This document shows, piece by piece, positions 46,000-55,684 of a stretch of 64,000 nucleotides of DNA. Positions within the stretch are counted from its first letter, which is position 1, and each line of letters begins with the position of its first letter. A model generated the notes under the pieces. It saw only the letters and a program-made list of their open reading frames with translations. It made no database searches and was not told where the DNA came from. The stretch comes from Mangrovimonas cancribranchiae (lineage in GTDB: Bacteria; Bacteroidota; Bacteroidia; Flavobacteriales; Flavobacteriaceae): contig NZ_CP136925.1 in assembly GCF_037126245.1 (NCBI RefSeq), positions 310,001 to 374,000 on the forward strand. Reading direction: 5' to 3'. The position numbers and the translations under genes are program-made.

Positions 46000-46170
46000 A
46001 TGACGTTAAATGCGGTAAGCGATAAGGTGGCTCTTAAGATCATGAACGAGATTCGTGACACTTACAACTTACCTAAAAAGCGCTATGTTAGTGTGCGCGC
46101 CTATTGTAAGTATTTTATGGTGCCGCGTGAGGAGGTGTATGATGCATTAAAACTTAAAAAAACCGGCTAA
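46000..46170 (+). CDS. Small 56-residue hypothetical protein
   Basis: From the ATG at 46000 the protein has Asn/Lys/Arg-rich helices and the segment VSVRAYCKYFMVPREEVYDALK, which resembles a helix-turn-helix or adaptor-like fold. An in-frame ATG at 45940 would add a hydrophobic 20-residue extension that looks accidental. It is isolated between gene-poor regions just ahead of the polysaccharide locus. The amino-acid composition is protein-like, so I think it is real, but I cannot assign it. Confidence 0.5.
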   Translation: MTLNAVSDKVALKIMNEIRDTYNLPKKRYVSVRAYCKYFMVPREEVYDALKLKKTG

Positions 46171-46543
46171 CGATGCCTAATCCCAAATCCCAACACCCCC
46201 CAAATTCCTGCGTCCACATTCACCGAAGCTTCAGCGAAGGTGAAAAAGCAGGAATCTCAAAAAAACTGCGGCAATCTCAAAATACAACAACCAAAAATCA
46301 AAAATCGTAATTCATAACTCGTACATCCCTAATTCTCCGAAGCTTCAGTGAAGGTGAAAATCGTAACTCGTCAATAGTCCCTCGTCAATCAAAAATCGTA
46401 TATCGAAAAGCTTATCATTTTCTTAGGAGGATATGGGAATTGTTTTAGTTTTGCATGATATGCTTTAGGATATGAGGTGATTAGATTTCTAAAATAGAGA
46501 TAGAGGGTTATAGGTTGTGAGTTAATTACTAACACAATATTAT
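46171..46543. repeat. Gene-free stretch with REP-like palindrome remnants
   Basis: An imperfect palindrome with outer arms TTCCTGC / GCAGGAA (46205-46255) surrounds CACCGAAGCTTCAGCGAAGGTG; a second copy of the inner part (CCGAAGCTTCAGTGAAGGTG) lies near 46337-46356. Short AATCGTAA/AATCGTAT phrases recur between them. TAGTTTTG at 46446-46453 could be a -7 element for the polysaccharide operon but is 90 bp from the first start codon. No gene is supported. Confidence 0.5.
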
Positions 46544-47128
46544 ATGTTAGCGATAAAAATTGAAAATAAGGTAAGGGTAGAGTGGAGAAATTTAAAGTCT
46601 AAACTGAGATCCTTGTTGCTTTTTGGAAAAATTAATAAGGTTTATTTTGGTCAAGGAGTAAGTTTAAGTGGTGAGTTAAAGTTGGGAGATAATATACATA
46701 TTATGGATAACTCTAAGCTTAGGGGAAAGAACACTGTAATAGAAAACAAAGTATTCATTCACGAAAATGTTTTGATTAGGTCTCTTGAAGCTGTTGTGAT
46801 AGGAGAGGGTACCACAATTAATAGAAATACGTGTGTGTTAGATAATGTTATAATTGGAAAGCATTGTTCAATTGCTCCTAATTGTGTAATAGTTGGTTCT
46901 AATCATAACTTTAGTGATGAGAAACAGTCCATAAAACAGCAAGGATTTTCATCCAAGGGTATTATAATTGGAGAGGACGTGTGGATTGGGGCAAATGTTA
47001 CAGTTTTAGATGGTGTTAAAATTGGTAAAGGAGCTGTAATTGCAGCTGGAGCAGTGGTTAATAAAAATGTGCTAGAGTATTCTGTTGTAGGTGGTGTACC
47101 AGCTAAGTATATTGGAAAACGAGCTTAA
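46544..47128 (+). CDS. Hexapeptide-repeat acyltransferase of the polysaccharide locus
   Basis: A 194-residue left-handed beta-helix protein with many I-G-x-G-type hexapeptides (about residues 45-185). It has the SNHNFSD segment with the catalytic-type His, and the usual closing GEDVWIGANVTVLDGVKIG and VVGGVPAKYIGKRA. Members acetylate sugars using acetyl-CoA (WbbJ/CysE-like group). It is the first gene of the plus-strand polysaccharide cluster and shares its last base with the flippase start (TAATG). Acceptor sugar is unknown. Confidence 0.88.
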   Translation: MLAIKIENKVRVEWRNLKSKLRSLLLFGKINKVYFGQGVSLSGELKLGDNIHIMDNSKLRGKNTVIENKVFIHENVLIRSLEAVVIGEGTTINRNTCVLDNVIIGKHCSIAPNCVIVGSNHNFSDEKQSIKQQGFSSKGIIIGEDVWIGANVTVLDGVKIGKGAVIAAGAVVNKNVLEYSVVGGVPAKYIGKRA

Positions 47129-48549
47129 TGAGAGGTTATCATTATTCATGGAGTGCTATACAGCGTTTTGGAACTCAAATCATAAGTTTTGTTGGGAATG
47201 TGCTTATTGCACGTCTGTTAACACCCGATGATTATGGGCTAATTGCCATGTTGGCAATCTTTATGAGTATTGCCATGAATTTTACAGAATCTGGTTTTGC
47301 CGATTATCTCATTAGAGATCCTAAATCTTCATCTAAAGAATTTTCGGTTGTCTTTGTTCATAATGTTGTATTTGCTGTTCTGTTCTATGCTATACTCTAC
47401 ATAATAGCACCATGGATAGCAAGGTTTTATGAAGAGCCAGAACTTGTTGTAATCACAAGGGTGCTTGGACTAAATATTATAATAAAAGCATTGAGCTTAT
47501 CAGAGTTTACCAGAATGCGAAAGGCATTAGAGTTTAAAAATATGGCCATTATTCAGATAGTTGGAGCTTTAGTGGGGCTAATAGTAGGTTATCTAATGGC
47601 ATTATATAATTATGGTTATTGGGCATTGGTTGGTCAGGTGTTAACAATGGGGGTAGTTACATTGATAATGTTGACTGTGGTCAATGCATGGTGGCCCAAA
47701 TGGTATTTTGATTGGAAAATGTATAAGGTTATGCGTAAGTTTGGAAACAATATGTTGGTATCGTACTTTACAAACCAAATAGGAGCCAATCTGTATGCAG
47801 TATTTATTGGTAAGTTTCATAGCGCATCGGCTTTAGGTTTTTACAATCAGGCAGAAAAAATCAATAAAATTAGTTTCCAAAGCATCAATGGGATTGTATT
47901 GACAACCTCTTATTCTCTATTAGCAAAAGAACAGAATAGAGTAAAGCGACTTAAAATGTATAAGAATCTGCTCAATCATTTTCTGTTTGTACATTTAGCA
48001 ATAAGTGCGTTTATAATAGGTGCAGCAAAACCTATTATGAGCTTTGTTTTTGGGGTGCAGTGGTTGCCAACGGCTCCTTTGTTGCAATTAGTTTTAATTT
48101 CTTTTCTATTACAACCATTAGTTACTATTAATTCAAACATTGTTAAGATAGAAAACAAACCTCATATATATCGCAACCTTACGTTTTTGAGAAATGGATT
48201 GTTACTTTTAATGTTGTTGATAACCTACACATTTTCAATTGAAATTATTTTGATGGGTCAAATTATAGCAAGAATGATATCTGCTATTGTAGATGTTTTT
48301 GTCTGTGGAAAATATATTGAGTTTTATCCTGTAAAGCAGCTAGTTATTTTAACCAAACAAATCTTAGCTCCTGGTGTAGCATTGGTGTTTGGGTTTTTAA
48401 TGCTAAGACAATTAGAAACTCAATTAGATATTGTTAAGTTAATGGGCTATGCCCTTGTATATATAATAGTGTTTGTAGGTGTGAATCTAGTGGTTAAAAA
48501 TGAGACGATGGTTTTGTTAATTAAGAAAATCCAGAAGTCAAAGCAATAG
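47128..48549 (+). CDS. Wzx-type polysaccharide flippase
   Basis: A 473-residue membrane protein with about 12-14 hydrophobic segments and the N-terminal signature RGYHYSWSAIQRFGTQ ... IARLLTPDDYGLIAM of the polysaccharide transport (PST) branch of the MOP superfamily. It should flip undecaprenyl-linked repeat units across the inner membrane. It overlaps the acyltransferase stop codon by one base and is followed by a glycosyltransferase gene after 3 bp. Confidence 0.9.
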   Translation: MRGYHYSWSAIQRFGTQIISFVGNVLIARLLTPDDYGLIAMLAIFMSIAMNFTESGFADYLIRDPKSSSKEFSVVFVHNVVFAVLFYAILYIIAPWIARFYEEPELVVITRVLGLNIIIKALSLSEFTRMRKALEFKNMAIIQIVGALVGLIVGYLMALYNYGYWALVGQVLTMGVVTLIMLTVVNAWWPKWYFDWKMYKVMRKFGNNMLVSYFTNQIGANLYAVFIGKFHSASALGFYNQAEKINKISFQSINGIVLTTSYSLLAKEQNRVKRLKMYKNLLNHFLFVHLAISAFIIGAAKPIMSFVFGVQWLPTAPLLQLVLISFLLQPLVTINSNIVKIENKPHIYRNLTFLRNGLLLLMLLITYTFSIEIILMGQIIARMISAIVDVFVCGKYIEFYPVKQLVILTKQILAPGVALVFGFLMLRQLETQLDIVKLMGYALVYIIVFVGVNLVVKNETMVLLIKKIQKSKQ

Positions 48550-48552
48550 TAT

Positions 48553-49659
48553 ATGGGGAGTAAGCCAAAAAAAATAGTGATACTTCACCTTGCACATTGG
48601 GATCAGCTTCTTGGTGGAGCAGAATTGCAACTCAAATATTTGTCCCAATATATAGCAAATATGGGGCATGAGGTACATTTTGTTTACCCTAACCGAACTC
48701 ATAAAAAAATAGAAGATACTCATGTGCGGTTACACCCTTTAAACTATATAAAAACTATAGGGTCATATGGCAAAATGTGGTTTGTGTATAAAAGATCGAT
48801 TAACAGTAAATTAAGCAAAATACAGCCAGATATAATAATAACACGTACATTTTCTTCTTGGGCTGGTATTGCTTCACAATATGCAAAATCACATAGTTTG
48901 AGGCATATTCATTTTATCGCTTCTAACAATGATGTGAATAATAGAGAGAAGAAAATTACATGGAGAAAAGCTTTTAATAAATTAGAGCTTAAATACTTTA
49001 ATAAGATTTTTAACAGCAACACTGAGATTGTTGTTCAGAACGAGGAGCAAAAAAGATCAGTGGAGAATAAGCAAAAACTAAAGAGCATATTACTCTCTCA
49101 AGCTGCTCCAGAAAATGATGTAGCACTCATAGATAAAGCAGATGATGAATTGAAAGTAGTATGGATTGCTAACTTTAAGCCACTAAAGCGTCCTGAAAAA
49201 TTTCTCGAAATAGTAGAGCACTTCAAAAACAGGGATGATATTACCTTTAGTATGATAGGTGGTTATAGCAATACTTATTATAATGATTTGCTCAAGCCAT
49301 ATCACGAAGTGTCTAACTTTCAGTATTTAGGGAAACTTACTAATGAAGAGGTAAATAAGGTTTTGGATACAGCTCATGTATTAGTTAATACAAGTGATTA
49401 CGAAGGATTTTCAAATACGTTTATTCAAGCTTGGTTACGTCAAGTAGTGGTGTTGAGCCTTAACTCAGATCCTAATAACATTCTAAAGAATGAAAAAATA
49501 GGTTATCAAACAAATAGCATAGAAAAATTGAAGGCAATATTAGAAGGTTTCTGTAGAAATGATAAATCAACACTAATACATACAGGTAATAGTGCAAGAG
49601 AGTACGCTCTAAGTAATCATGTAATTAATGATAAATACTTTAAAAAAATTAAATTATGA
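48553..49659 (+). CDS. Glycosyltransferase, GT4-like
   Basis: A 368-residue GT-B-fold protein. The N-terminal domain has HWDQLLGGAELQLKYLSQYI, typical of the GT4 acceptor side. The C-terminal domain has VVWIANFKPLKRPEKFLEI, then VLVNTSDYEGFSNTFIQAWL, where the E-G-F-x-N segment resembles the donor-binding EX7E region. It builds part of the repeat unit at the inner face of the membrane. It overlaps the next gene by 4 bp. Donor and linkage cannot be read. Confidence 0.85.
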   Translation: MGSKPKKIVILHLAHWDQLLGGAELQLKYLSQYIANMGHEVHFVYPNRTHKKIEDTHVRLHPLNYIKTIGSYGKMWFVYKRSINSKLSKIQPDIIITRTFSSWAGIASQYAKSHSLRHIHFIASNNDVNNREKKITWRKAFNKLELKYFNKIFNSNTEIVVQNEEQKRSVENKQKLKSILLSQAAPENDVALIDKADDELKVVWIANFKPLKRPEKFLEIVEHFKNRDDITFSMIGGYSNTYYNDLLKPYHEVSNFQYLGKLTNEEVNKVLDTAHVLVNTSDYEGFSNTFIQAWLRQVVVLSLNSDPNNILKNEKIGYQTNSIEKLKAILEGFCRNDKSTLIHTGNSAREYALSNHVINDKYFKKIKL

Positions 49660-50345
49660 TCTCACATAAAAAAAAGCTCGTTTTTATACATCTTCCGAAA
49701 TGTGCAGGAACCTCAATAGAACATGCATTGGGTCATTCAGAAGATTATTCTGGGAGGTCTAGTCAAGATCACAGATCTATAAGGGATATTCAACCAATAA
49801 GTTTAGCTGATATCAAATATTTCAGTAAGGACTTTTTACTTGCTTTAAGATATCGTTATAAATATTACAAAAACCAAAAAACGACAGTTAATCCAAACAA
49901 TTATATTACTGTTAATAAGAAGGAATATGATGAGTATTTTAAATTTTCATTTGTTCGAAACCCATATCACAGAGCCTATTCATGGTATAATGGGATTATG
50001 AAAGACCCTGTTCACAGAAAGCAATATAATATAGATTCAGATATTACATTTGAAGAGTTTCTGGTAAAATACCTACATAAAAAAAGACTAATGAAACCTT
50101 ATATGCATTTTTTAAAAGAATATTCTGGAAAAATACCTTTAGATTTTATTGGTAGATTTGAATCTTTAGAAGATGATTTCAAGTTCATATGTGATACTTT
50201 AAATATTAAGGTTGAACTGCCTCATAAAAATAATAAGAAGAGCTTTCAAAAGGACTATTCAAAAGTTTATACAGAGAAATCATACAATTTAATTACAGAA
50301 TATTATAAAGAAGATATATCTTATTTTAACTATGTCTTTGAATAA
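49656..50345 (+). CDS. Sulfotransferase (carbohydrate sulfotransferase-like), first of three
   Basis: A 229-residue protein with the PAPS 5'-phosphosulfate loop HLPKCAGTSIEHAL (residues 12-25) and the 3'-phosphate-binding segment FVRNPYHRAYSWY, in the order of the sulfotransferase family 2 group. It would transfer sulfate from PAPS to a sugar. The gene is visibly more A+T-rich than its neighbours to the right. It overlaps both flanking genes (4 and 14 bp), so it belongs to the polysaccharide operon. Confidence 0.85.
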   Translation: MISHKKKLVFIHLPKCAGTSIEHALGHSEDYSGRSSQDHRSIRDIQPISLADIKYFSKDFLLALRYRYKYYKNQKTTVNPNNYITVNKKEYDEYFKFSFVRNPYHRAYSWYNGIMKDPVHRKQYNIDSDITFEEFLVKYLHKKRLMKPYMHFLKEYSGKIPLDFIGRFESLEDDFKFICDTLNIKVELPHKNNKKSFQKDYSKVYTEKSYNLITEYYKEDISYFNYVFE

Positions 50346-51216
50346 AATGGGAAAAACAATAATAAATATATTAGGTGCAGGTCGATCTGGCACAACAATG
50401 CTAGATCTAATTTTAGGTAGCGATAATGAATCGTTTTCCATGGGCGAGGTTTGTGCATGGTTTCGGCCATTTAGAGAACATCATTTTACAATTGATTGTA
50501 ATTGTGGTAATCCAAAATGCAAATATTGGTTAGCGTTAAAAGGAGTGGATGAAAGTAAATTTTATACCCATGCTTTTACAAAGTGGAATGTAAAATATAT
50601 TATTGATTCATCTAAAAATTTATCTTGGATGATTGATGGCCACAGTTGGGCTAAAAAACAAAATATTGAAGTAATTAATTTTATTATATATAAGCCAATT
50701 ATTGATTATATCTTCTCAATCTGGAAACGAGGGGAAAGTGTTGATGCTGCGCTTTATAGATACAAGTTATATTACAAGCGCTTTTTTGAATCGGGTATTG
50801 ATGCTTACGCTGTAAACTTTGATGAGTTGGTAAATAATACTGATACTATGTTAGATGTAATTACCGACATCACAAAACAACCTAAAGTAGAGAACAGACA
50901 CCAGTTTTGGGTAAAGGAGCATCATCATTTATTTGGTAGTGGAGGTACAAGAAATCAAGCTAAAGAAGGGGAGTCTAAAATAAAAACAAAAGAAAGTTTT
51001 CCAGAAGAGTTTGTAAAACAAATCCCAGATTTTAAAAATAGAATCGAGAGAGATAAACAGCTTTCAAGAATTTTGTTGAAATTAGAACAAATAGATGTTA
51101 AAGAAAAAAATAGGCAACCTAATCATGGTATTAGAAAGCCGTTATGGTATTATTATTTAAAAATACACAATAGGTTTAAAACAAAGTTTCCTTCATCATC
51201 AAAGACTAAGTTTTGA
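50332..51216 (+). CDS. Sulfotransferase-like protein, second of three
   Basis: A 294-residue protein whose N-terminus NILGAGRSGTTMLDLILG matches the PAPS-binding loop of bacterial sulfotransferases. A Cys cluster CNCGNPKCKYW around residues 60-70 may bind a metal; it recurs in related sulfotransferases. The 3'-phosphate loop is less clear (SSKNLSW near residue 100). A 14-bp overlap with the preceding sulfotransferase and a 4-bp overlap with the next glycosyltransferase place it firmly in the operon. Target position on the polysaccharide is unknown. Confidence 0.78.
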   Translation: MSLNKMGKTIINILGAGRSGTTMLDLILGSDNESFSMGEVCAWFRPFREHHFTIDCNCGNPKCKYWLALKGVDESKFYTHAFTKWNVKYIIDSSKNLSWMIDGHSWAKKQNIEVINFIIYKPIIDYIFSIWKRGESVDAALYRYKLYYKRFFESGIDAYAVNFDELVNNTDTMLDVITDITKQPKVENRHQFWVKEHHHLFGSGGTRNQAKEGESKIKTKESFPEEFVKQIPDFKNRIERDKQLSRILLKLEQIDVKEKNRQPNHGIRKPLWYYYLKIHNRFKTKFPSSSKTKF

Positions 51217-52271
51217 AAAGTTTATTGATCATTCATAAAAAACAATTTGGGTATCATATGGATACCTATAAGCTTGTTTCGCATCTCTCAAAATATTTTA
51301 AGATAACATATATTTGTTTTGACTCGGGCTTGCCTAAGTTAGAAGTTTTAGGTGTTAATATTCAGTACGTGAGTTCAATGGGCGGAGTTTTTAAGCGAGC
51401 AGTACGTTTTTTTAAAACCTCTTTTTATCATTTAAAAAAAACACACGATGTTGTTTTTTTAGATTATTTTCATGGATGTTCTTTGTTGAATTTTTTTTCA
51501 AAGTCAGATATTATATTAGATTATAGGACGGGTAGTGTTCACGCTAATAGTCTTAAACGAAAGATTGATGATGTAATGAGAGCAGTGGAAGCTAAATTTT
51601 TTAGTCGTGTTACGGTAATTTCTGATGGGTTGAGAAAGAAGCTTTGTATATCTCCTGATAAATCTTATATATTGCCTTTAGGTGCAGACGTTATGTCAAA
51701 GAAACCAAAAGTTTTTGATGTACCTCGTCTTTTTTATATTGGTACTCTCAATAACAGAGAAATGTATAAAACTATTAGTGGAGTGTCACTTTTTCTAAAA
51801 TCAAATCCGTCATTTAAAAGCAGTTTAACTTATGATATTGTAGGGACAGGGTATAAAGGAGAAGAAGTTAAACTTCAAGAAATGGTGAAGGAGTTACAAT
51901 TAGAAAACAATATTACTATTCATGGCAGAAAGTCCCATCATGAAATACAACCATTGTTAGATTATTGTAATATAGGTGTGTCTTTTATACCTATTACCAG
52001 TTATTTTGATCATCAACCTCCAACAAAAACTTTTGAGTATGTCTTGGCAGGTATGGTCTGTTTGGCTACTGCTACAATAGAGAATACAAAATATATCAAT
52101 GATAACAATGGTGTATTACACAAGGATACACCAGAAGCATTTGCTAATGCATTACAAAAAGTAGTGTTGAACTTTGATGGTTATAATTCAAATGCTATTC
52201 AGAATACATTAAAAACGCATACTTGGAAAAATATCGCCTCACAATTTAAAGCTTATTTAGACAATGAATGA
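51213..52271 (+). CDS. Glycosyltransferase, GT4-like
   Basis: A 352-residue protein starting at TTG (TTGA overlap with the previous stop). The N-terminal domain is weakly conserved; the C-terminal domain has RLFYIGTLNNREMYKTI, NNITIHGRKSHHEIQPLLDYCNIGVSFIP and PTKTFEYVLAGMVCLAT, a standard GT4 donor-binding layout. It overlaps the polymerase gene by 8 bp. Sugar donor is not deducible. Confidence 0.83.
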   Translation: MKSLLIIHKKQFGYHMDTYKLVSHLSKYFKITYICFDSGLPKLEVLGVNIQYVSSMGGVFKRAVRFFKTSFYHLKKTHDVVFLDYFHGCSLLNFFSKSDIILDYRTGSVHANSLKRKIDDVMRAVEAKFFSRVTVISDGLRKKLCISPDKSYILPLGADVMSKKPKVFDVPRLFYIGTLNNREMYKTISGVSLFLKSNPSFKSSLTYDIVGTGYKGEEVKLQEMVKELQLENNITIHGRKSHHEIQPLLDYCNIGVSFIPITSYFDHQPPTKTFEYVLAGMVCLATATIENTKYINDNNGVLHKDTPEAFANALQKVVLNFDGYNSNAIQNTLKTHTWKNIASQFKAYLDNE

Positions 52272-53688
52272 TGCATTTATAGTCAATCCGCTAATGGTAG
52301 TGGCAGGTATAGTCCTTATTCCTGTGTTTATTTGGTTTGCTCGCCAACGGCTAACAAAAAATGTGTTGTTGATAGGAGCATTGTTTTGTCTTGTTTTTTC
52401 GGCAGGAACATTAGAGGTTATAGGTTTGAACAATTCCATTATAAGAATAGTTTCAGAAATTTTTGTCCTGCTGATATTTGCTAAAGGTGTTTTAATAGGG
52501 GCAAAGAAGAAAAAGCGTGTTTTTCCTGGCTTTTTTTGGCTTCTGTTATTTATAATTCTATCGGTTTTGTCAGCCACTTTAAACGAAATAAATAGTATAT
52601 CGGTACTGCTTTTTTTTAGAGATTATTTAGTGGTGTTTCTTTTTTTCTATGGTGTACTAAACTTAACTTTAAGTTTTTATGAATACCAAAGGCTTAAAAC
52701 ACTTTTGCTCTACTTATGTATGGCGCAAATTGGGGCCAATATTATTAAATATTTAGTGGTTCGAGATATAATTGAGCCTTATATAGGAACAATGGCAGTT
52801 TTAGGTGGGAGTATAACTGTTATATTTGCACTCATTGGTACGAGTTATGCCTTGTCCAACTACCTTGTGTCCAAAAAAAGAATACACCTCCTGTGGGTAT
52901 TGGGTTTTATGTTATTTTCCTTATTGGGTGGTAAAAGAGCATCTGTTGTATATTTTCCCATTCTGTTTCTTTTGCTTTCCTACATATATCAAAGACGTTT
53001 TGAGCAATTTAAATTAAGAGGGGTAAAGCGCTTCGCTCTTTTTACAATTTTTACTCTAGGGCTTATATATTTGTCCGTAAGATTAATGCCGTCGCTTAAT
53101 AAGGAACGTAAAGTTTGGGGAAGTTTTGATATTGCTTATGCCTTAGATTATACTGAACGATATGTTACAACAGGGGCAGGTGCAATTGATGCTGTGGGTA
53201 GGTCAGAGGCCCCTATATACATATTGAATATGCTCATAGATGATAATCCGTATAGTTTAATGCTTGGTTATGGTGCTGGGCATTTAGTAAAATCGAGTTT
53301 TAACGAGCAGATGGTGAAAAGTGGAAGTCAACAAGAACTATCAGAACAACTTTACGGTGTTGGCTATGGAGCTAGGACGACCATTCTTCAGTTTTTATTA
53401 CAGGTTGGTATTTTAGGAGTGTCAATATTTCTTATTTATATCAGCCGTGTTGTTATTTATTGTAAAAAGTCTTTTAAAGATGCGAAAAGTAGATGGGAAA
53501 GCCAACGCAATTATTTGTTTTTTATCGGAGTAGTGTTTGTTTATTTCTTAGATGTTTTTACGTATTCTACAACTATGAGTGGATTACGAGCACCTGCTCT
53601 AGTTTTATTTTTCTTTTTAGCACTTTGTCAAAGAGTGGAAATGTATAATTATTTTTTAACTAGTAAGTCTAATAAAAATAACGAATAG
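52264..53688 (+). CDS. Wzy-like O-antigen/capsule polymerase
   Basis: A 474-residue protein with about ten to twelve hydrophobic segments and a large hydrophilic loop in the second half (about residues 280-375) containing GYGAGHLVKS and GVGYGARTTILQFLLQVG, as in O-antigen polymerases and ligases. It should polymerise flipped repeat units in the periplasm. Sequence conservation in this family is weak, so the call rests on topology, the loop and locus context. It is followed by about 100 bp without a gene. Confidence 0.75.
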   Translation: MNDAFIVNPLMVVAGIVLIPVFIWFARQRLTKNVLLIGALFCLVFSAGTLEVIGLNNSIIRIVSEIFVLLIFAKGVLIGAKKKKRVFPGFFWLLLFIILSVLSATLNEINSISVLLFFRDYLVVFLFFYGVLNLTLSFYEYQRLKTLLLYLCMAQIGANIIKYLVVRDIIEPYIGTMAVLGGSITVIFALIGTSYALSNYLVSKKRIHLLWVLGFMLFSLLGGKRASVVYFPILFLLLSYIYQRRFEQFKLRGVKRFALFTIFTLGLIYLSVRLMPSLNKERKVWGSFDIAYALDYTERYVTTGAGAIDAVGRSEAPIYILNMLIDDNPYSLMLGYGAGHLVKSSFNEQMVKSGSQQELSEQLYGVGYGARTTILQFLLQVGILGVSIFLIYISRVVIYCKKSFKDAKSRWESQRNYLFFIGVVFVYFLDVFTYSTTMSGLRAPALVLFFFLALCQRVEMYNYFLTSKSNKNNE

Positions 53689-53787
53689 TTTTGTTGTGGT
53701 AATTAGAAAAGCATAGATGATAAGAATAACCAAAGAAAAATATATAGGTACACTATAAAAAGATCAAACTTTAGATAATTAAATTAA

Positions 53788-54830
53788 GTGAAAATTCTAA
53801 TCAATACACCAGATTTAAGTTTACCAGGCGGTGTTGCCAACCACTATAAAGGGCTTTTACCATATTGGACAGAAGAAGTAAAGTACAATTTTGTAGGTGG
53901 TCGTAAAGGGATTCCTGGGTTTCTTATGCTACCCTACGATTATCTTAAATTCTGTTTGCTTTGCTGTTTTGGTGGTTATAATGTCGTACTGCTAAATCCT
54001 TCCTTGGGGCGCACAGCAATCAAAAGAGATGCTATTTTTTTAAAACTAGCGAAATGGTTTGGTAAAAAAACAGTGGTGTTTTTTCATGGCTGGGATAAAA
54101 TGATAGCATCGCAAATAGATAAATCTCCGCGTTCATTTGTTAAACATTTTAATAGAGCGAATGGTTTATTGGTATTAGCAAATAGTTTCAAAAAACAATT
54201 ACAGCAATGGGGAATTACAAAACCAATTTATCTAACAACAACTAAGGTTGATGATATTTTGCTTAGTAATTTTAAGATAGAAGATAAGATATTCAACAAC
54301 ACATTGTTATTCTTAGCTCGTATTGAAGCCAACAAGGGAATATTCATAACTATTGAGGTAATGAAAATACTAAGCAGCCAATACCCAGATTTAAAACTAT
54401 TCATAGCAGGAACAGGGTCGGCACTCCAAAAAGCCAAAGATCAGATGGAGCAATTGCAGCTTAATAATGTTCATTTTTTGGTAACGTTTCAGGGGACGAG
54501 TTGGTGAAAACATTTACGAAGTCAGATATATATATTCTGCCAACAACGCATGGTGAAGGAATGCCAACGTCGGTGTTAGAGGCTATGGCATTTGGGCTTC
54601 CGGTAATATCAAGGCCTGTAGGAGGATTAAATGATTTTTTTGAAGAACAAAAAATGGGAGACTTAATAGAAAGCATAGAACCCCAAGAGTATGCAAACAG
54701 AATCTCACTTTTGTTAGAAAATAAAGAGAGGATCGTTAAAATGAGTAAGTACAATTATAAATATGCTCAAGAACATTTTATGGCCTCAAAAGTAGCTTCT
54801 GAAATTGAATCGATATTAAAAAATATATGA
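53788..54830 (+). pseudogene. Glycosyltransferase GT4 gene broken by a one-base frameshift
   Basis: The first part (53788-54507, GTG start) gives an N-terminal GT-B domain and the beginning of the C-terminal domain up to LNNVHFL. The second part (to 54830) carries HGEGMPTSVLEAMAFGLPVI, the rest of the donor-binding domain. Adding one T to the T6 run at about 54474-54479 restores a continuous protein reading NNVHF-FGNVSGDELVKTF. The break could be a real inactivating deletion, a slippage-tolerant contingency site or a sequencing error. The intact enzyme would be of GT4 type, 347 residues. It lies between the polymerase and the third sulfotransferase. Confidence 0.82.
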
Positions 54831-55684
54831 AAAACAGTCCAATATTCATTATCGGTGTAAGTAGAACAGGTTCTAAGTTTTATATGCAATTATTAAACTC
54901 TCATAAAGAAATTTTTATTGCGCCCGAACTTATGTTTAAGCACCCTCAAAAAAAGGACATGTTTTCTACTTTAAATGAAGAATTGAAACAGCTAGACAAT
55001 AGATCCTTGATGGATTCAATTTATAATTTAAATCTAAAAGGCAGCTATAAAAGTACTATAGATTTAGTACCTTCTGATCTATTGATTAAACACCTAAATA
55101 AAGATGAGGTTAAAAATCCTTATGATGTTCTAAATATCATTTTGCAATTGGCGACTCAAAGTGAAGGTAAGAAAATCTGGGGAGCTAAATTTCCTATACA
55201 TTTTAGTTATACCAATGAATTGTTAAAGGAAATTAATAATTGTTTGGTTTTATTTTTAACTCGAGATCCAAGAGACATATACACCTCAGATTATACTAAG
55301 AAGAGTAAAGAGAAAAGAACCACAGGTAACAAGTTCCCTATCAAGGGCTATTTATTAAAGCCGGCAGTATTGTTTTACACAATATGGGAATGGAGAAGAA
55401 GTTTAAATGTTTATGGTCAATTACAAAAAAGTAAGGATCATGATAGAGTTCGGATGTTCAAGTATGAGAACATAATTTCCCAAAAAGAGAATGTAGTCAA
55501 AGATATTGCCAATTTTATTGATGAGAGTCCGGAAGCTTTTTCAACTGAAGAAATGAAAATTGTAGATTCTAGTTTTTCAAAAAAACTTGAGTTAAATCGA
55601 TGGAAAAAGAAGTTAAGTCTTATTGAGAAGTTGATTTTTAAAATAGCTGTTGGTCGTAAAATGAAAAAGTATGGATATTACTAA
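54827..55684 (+). CDS. Sulfotransferase-like protein, third of three
   Basis: A 285-residue protein with the 5'-phosphosulfate loop IIGVSRTGSKFYMQLLN near the N-terminus and a 3'-phosphate segment LFLTRDPRDIYTSDY near residue 145, both in proper order for the sulfotransferase superfamily. Length is typical. It overlaps the frameshifted glycosyltransferase by 4 bp and the next gene by 14 bp. Substrate position unknown. It adds to the case for a sulfated polysaccharide. Confidence 0.84.
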   Translation: MKNSPIFIIGVSRTGSKFYMQLLNSHKEIFIAPELMFKHPQKKDMFSTLNEELKQLDNRSLMDSIYNLNLKGSYKSTIDLVPSDLLIKHLNKDEVKNPYDVLNIILQLATQSEGKKIWGAKFPIHFSYTNELLKEINNCLVLFLTRDPRDIYTSDYTKKSKEKRTTGNKFPIKGYLLKPAVLFYTIWEWRRSLNVYGQLQKSKDHDRVRMFKYENIISQKENVVKDIANFIDESPEAFSTEEMKIVDSSFSKKLELNRWKKKLSLIEKLIFKIAVGRKMKKYGYY

